This document shows, piece by piece, positions 5,277-6,920 of a stretch of 6,920 nucleotides of DNA (the first letter of the stretch is position 1; each line of letters opens with the position of its first letter). The DNA is from Acidobacteriota bacterium. GTDB lineage: Bacteria; Acidobacteriota; Thermoanaerobaculia; Multivoradales; JAHEKO01. The notes beneath the pieces were generated by a model that was not told the DNA's origin, ran no database searches, and worked only from the letters and a program-made list of their open reading frames with translations. The position numbers and the translations under genes were made by a program. The stretch spans positions 1-6,920 of the forward strand of contig SBFI01000378.1 of the NCBI GenBank assembly GCA_006227875.1, given 5' to 3'.

Positions 5277-6620
5277 ATGAGAGTGGCCGGGCGGCACCAA
5301 ACTCGAGTGTACGACGTCATAGTGGTGGGTGGGGGGCCAGCTGGCTCGACCGCAGCAGCTCTGCTGGCTGAGGCCGGTCACCGAGTCGTTGTGGTGGAGC
5401 GCGAGAGCTTTCCCAGGGTTCACATCGGTGAGTCGCTGCTTCCGGCCAGTCAGCCGATCTTCGGGCGTCTCGGGATAACTTCGCGATTGGAGCACCAGGG
5501 CTTTGTCACCAAGCGGGGCGCGTCAATCCTCTTCGAGAATGGATCGACCGGCGCCTCGATCGTCTTTGCCCGCGGACTCGACGCGGGCTCCGGCAGAACC
5601 TACCAGGTGGAGCGGTCGCGCTTCGACCAGATCCTGCTCGACACCGCGGGAGACAAGGGCGCGGAGATCCGCCAGTCCTGCAGGGCCACCGGTGTCGAGT
5701 TCAACTCCAATGAGGTCAGAGTCCACGTTGCGGCCACGGGAACGAAATCGGCCGGGAACGTTGAGACGCTGTACGGACGATTCCTGGTCGATGCATCCGG
5801 CCAGGCCGGCTTTCTCGCCAAGCGACTCGGTCTGCGACGCGTCGACCCGGATCTGCAGAGCGTCGCGGTATATGCGCATTTTGAGAATGTTCAGCCGCCA
5901 GACCAGGTGCCGGCTGGAGACATCCAGGTCATCTCACGACGTGACCTGAGTTGGCTGTGGCTCATCCCTCTATCCGACGAGCTCACCAGCGTCGGAGCAG
6001 TGGTTCCGAAGGAGGTTCTCAGGCGGGCTAACGAGCGGAACAAAGAGGATGCTTTCTTGAAGTTGCTTTCGTCGACACCCGTTGTCGCCAGCCAGATGCA
6101 GGCAGCTCGACGGACCACTGAGGTCAGGCACGAAGCGGATTTCAGCTATTCTTGTATCCAATACGTGGGCGACCGGTGGCTCCTGGCAGGGGATGCGGGT
6201 TCCTTTTTGGATCCGGTGTTCTCGACCGGTGTTCAGCTGGCGCTCGAAGCGGGAGAACAGGCAGCCAAAGCAGTCGATGCGGCGCTTTCAAATGGACGAG
6301 CTCGATCAGAAGCATTCGGGCGGTACGAGCAGAGCCAACGCAGGCGGTACCGTCACTTTCGGCGGTACGTTAGAAGTTTCTACGATACCGCTTTTCGTGA
6401 TCTGCTCTGTCAATCTTCTGCACGGCACGATCTGCTGGGGGCGGCCACATCCATATTTGCGGGCCATACGAAACTGAGCTGGAGTGTTAGGTGGCGAATG
6501 GAGCTCATCTTTCTACTTGCCCGCTTGCAGCGCTTCTTCCCGATAACGAGGAGGCTTCACGAGCGGGCATCGAGGAGACGAGATGAAGCATCTGAGACGA
6601 AACCTAGCTTTGACGTATGA
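5277..6620 (+). CDS. FAD-dependent oxidoreductase, candidate flavin-dependent halogenase
   Basis: A 447-residue flavoprotein of the geranylgeranyl reductase/halogenase superfamily. The N-terminal Rossmann motif is VIVVGGGPAGSTAA (15-28), followed by ERESFPRVHIGESLLP (41-56), a stretch shared by halogenases. K79 in GFVTKRGA is placed like the catalytic lysine of tryptophan halogenases (also K79 in PrnA and RebH). WLWLIP at 226-231 fits the halogenase WxWxIP motif, and FLDPVFSTG at 310-318 fits the FxxPxxSxG motif; GDAGSF just before it is the second FAD-binding site. The glutamate that precedes STG in tryptophan halogenases is Phe here, as in the phenol- and pyrrole-type enzymes, so tryptophan is an unlikely substrate. 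The C-terminus is basic. Length is near that of PltA-type enzymes. The start at 5277 has only a weak, close AGGA (5270-5273); an in-frame stop lies at 5250. It could instead be a non-halogenating reductase or hydroxylase. The esterase gene overlaps its last 38 nt. Confidence 0.85.
   Translation: MRVAGRHQTRVYDVIVVGGGPAGSTAAALLAEAGHRVVVVERESFPRVHIGESLLPASQPIFGRLGITSRLEHQGFVTKRGASILFENGSTGASIVFARGLDAGSGRTYQVERSRFDQILLDTAGDKGAEIRQSCRATGVEFNSNEVRVHVAATGTKSAGNVETLYGRFLVDASGQAGFLAKRLGLRRVDPDLQSVAVYAHFENVQPPDQVPAGDIQVISRRDLSWLWLIPLSDELTSVGAVVPKEVLRRANERNKEDAFLKLLSSTPVVASQMQAARRTTEVRHEADFSYSCIQYVGDRWLLAGDAGSFLDPVFSTGVQLALEAGEQAAKAVDAALSNGRARSEAFGRYEQSQRRRYRHFRRYVRSFYDTAFRDLLCQSSARHDLLGAATSIFAGHTKLSWSVRWRMELIFLLARLQRFFPITRRLHERASRRRDEASETKPSFDV
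6573..6577 (+). promoter_or_regulatory. Ribosome binding site of the downstream esterase, inside the flavoprotein gene
   Basis: AGGAG lies 5 nt before the ATG at 6583 and within the last codons of the preceding gene. It fixes the esterase start and suggests translational coupling. Confidence 0.65.
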
Positions 6621-6920
6621 GCGAGGTGCCACAGATCGGGCGTACAGATATGATCGACTGGTTGCAGCTCTCTGGATTGCCCTACTGTGTGTACTGCCTC
6701 ACAGTGCAGCGGTGGCTTTATCGCCCTCCCAGTCCGACGTGGAGAATATGCGTCCCTCAGGAACGTACAAGCGGTTGATGGAAGACCGCGTCGGAGGCTT
6801 TCGCCGAAGCTACCTCGCTCACGTTCCCGAGGGATACGACGGATCTCGTGCCCTGCCCTTGGTCGTGGGCATACACGGGGCCTTCAGTAGTGCCAGAATC
6901 TTCGAGCGACAAAGTGGACT
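6583..6920 (+). CDS. Exported alpha/beta-hydrolase, LpqC/PHB-depolymerase-like esterase (5' part only)
   Basis: An open frame from the ATG at 6583 to the window edge (112 full codons, no stop). It begins with a long basic N-region (about 25 residues), then a hydrophobic segment LVAALWIALLCVLP (26-39) and a possible signal peptidase site after SAAVA (45), so the protein is probably exported; an uncleaved membrane anchor is also possible. The mature part opens with RRSYLAHVPEGYDGSRALPL (74-93) and VVGIHGAFSSARIF (94-107), which resembles the N-terminal strand and HG oxyanion-hole region of the LpqC/polyhydroxybutyrate depolymerase and feruloyl-esterase-like family. The catalytic Ser, Asp and His lie beyond the window, so activity cannot be confirmed. 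It overlaps the flavoprotein by 38 nt in another frame, which implies co-translation. The N-region is long for a signal peptide, but the strong ribosome site supports this start. Confidence 0.75.
   Translation, partial: MKHLRRNLALTYERGATDRAYRYDRLVAALWIALLCVLPHSAAVALSPSQSDVENMRPSGTYKRLMEDRVGGFRRSYLAHVPEGYDGSRALPLVVGIHGAFSSARIFERQSG

Noticed and set aside
6687..6890. Plus-strand open frame of 67 codons near the window end
   Set aside because: It is in a different frame from the esterase that starts at 6583, which has a good ribosome site, a signal-like segment and a family-like HG region.

Overview
The window suggests a GC-rich, Gram-negative bacterium. The outer membrane is inferred from a tripartite-type RND efflux pump and its periplasmic adaptor; two 60-base lines counted by hand gave 68% GC (within the phosphatase) and 47% GC (late in the flavoprotein). 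A phosphatase of SpoIIE type with two GAF domains, a PA0069-type radical SAM protein and a halogenase-like flavoprotein would fit Acidobacteriota or a deltaproteobacterial-type lineage, but nothing here fixes the taxon.

Layout. Positions 1-1542 (+ strand) carry the 3' end of an RND inner-membrane transporter followed by its membrane-fusion adaptor, in the less usual pump-then-adaptor order. Positions 1543-1727 are a gene-free gap between converging genes, filled with GC-rich repeats: three copies of a 16-bp motif, one inverted. Positions 1728-5174 (- strand) carry, in transcription order, a GAF-GAF-PP2C phosphatase, a radical SAM protein of the SPL/PA0069 type and a Bcp-type peroxiredoxin. 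The last two are 17 nt apart and look like an operon; a 9-bp GC-only-rich hairpin separates the phosphatase from them. Positions 5175-5276 are a short divergent promoter region, more AT-rich than its surroundings. Positions 5277-6920 (+ strand) carry an FAD-dependent oxidoreductase with the sequence hallmarks of flavin-dependent halogenases, overlapping by 38 nt the start of an exported alpha/beta-hydrolase (LpqC/PHB-depolymerase-like esterase) that runs off the window.

How they work together. The pump and adaptor form one export module; the outer-membrane channel is not in view. The peroxiredoxin is a peroxide-detoxifying enzyme, and the function of its radical SAM neighbour is unknown. The phosphatase is probably the output of a signalling route, but no anti-sigma factor, antagonist or sigma factor is visible. 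The flavoprotein and esterase are probably translationally coupled and are the most interesting part: a candidate two-step metabolite-tailoring unit. No RNA gene, CRISPR array, insertion sequence or phage gene was seen. Apart from the halogenase-like pair and the repeat-filled gap, this looks like ordinary chromosomal sequence.
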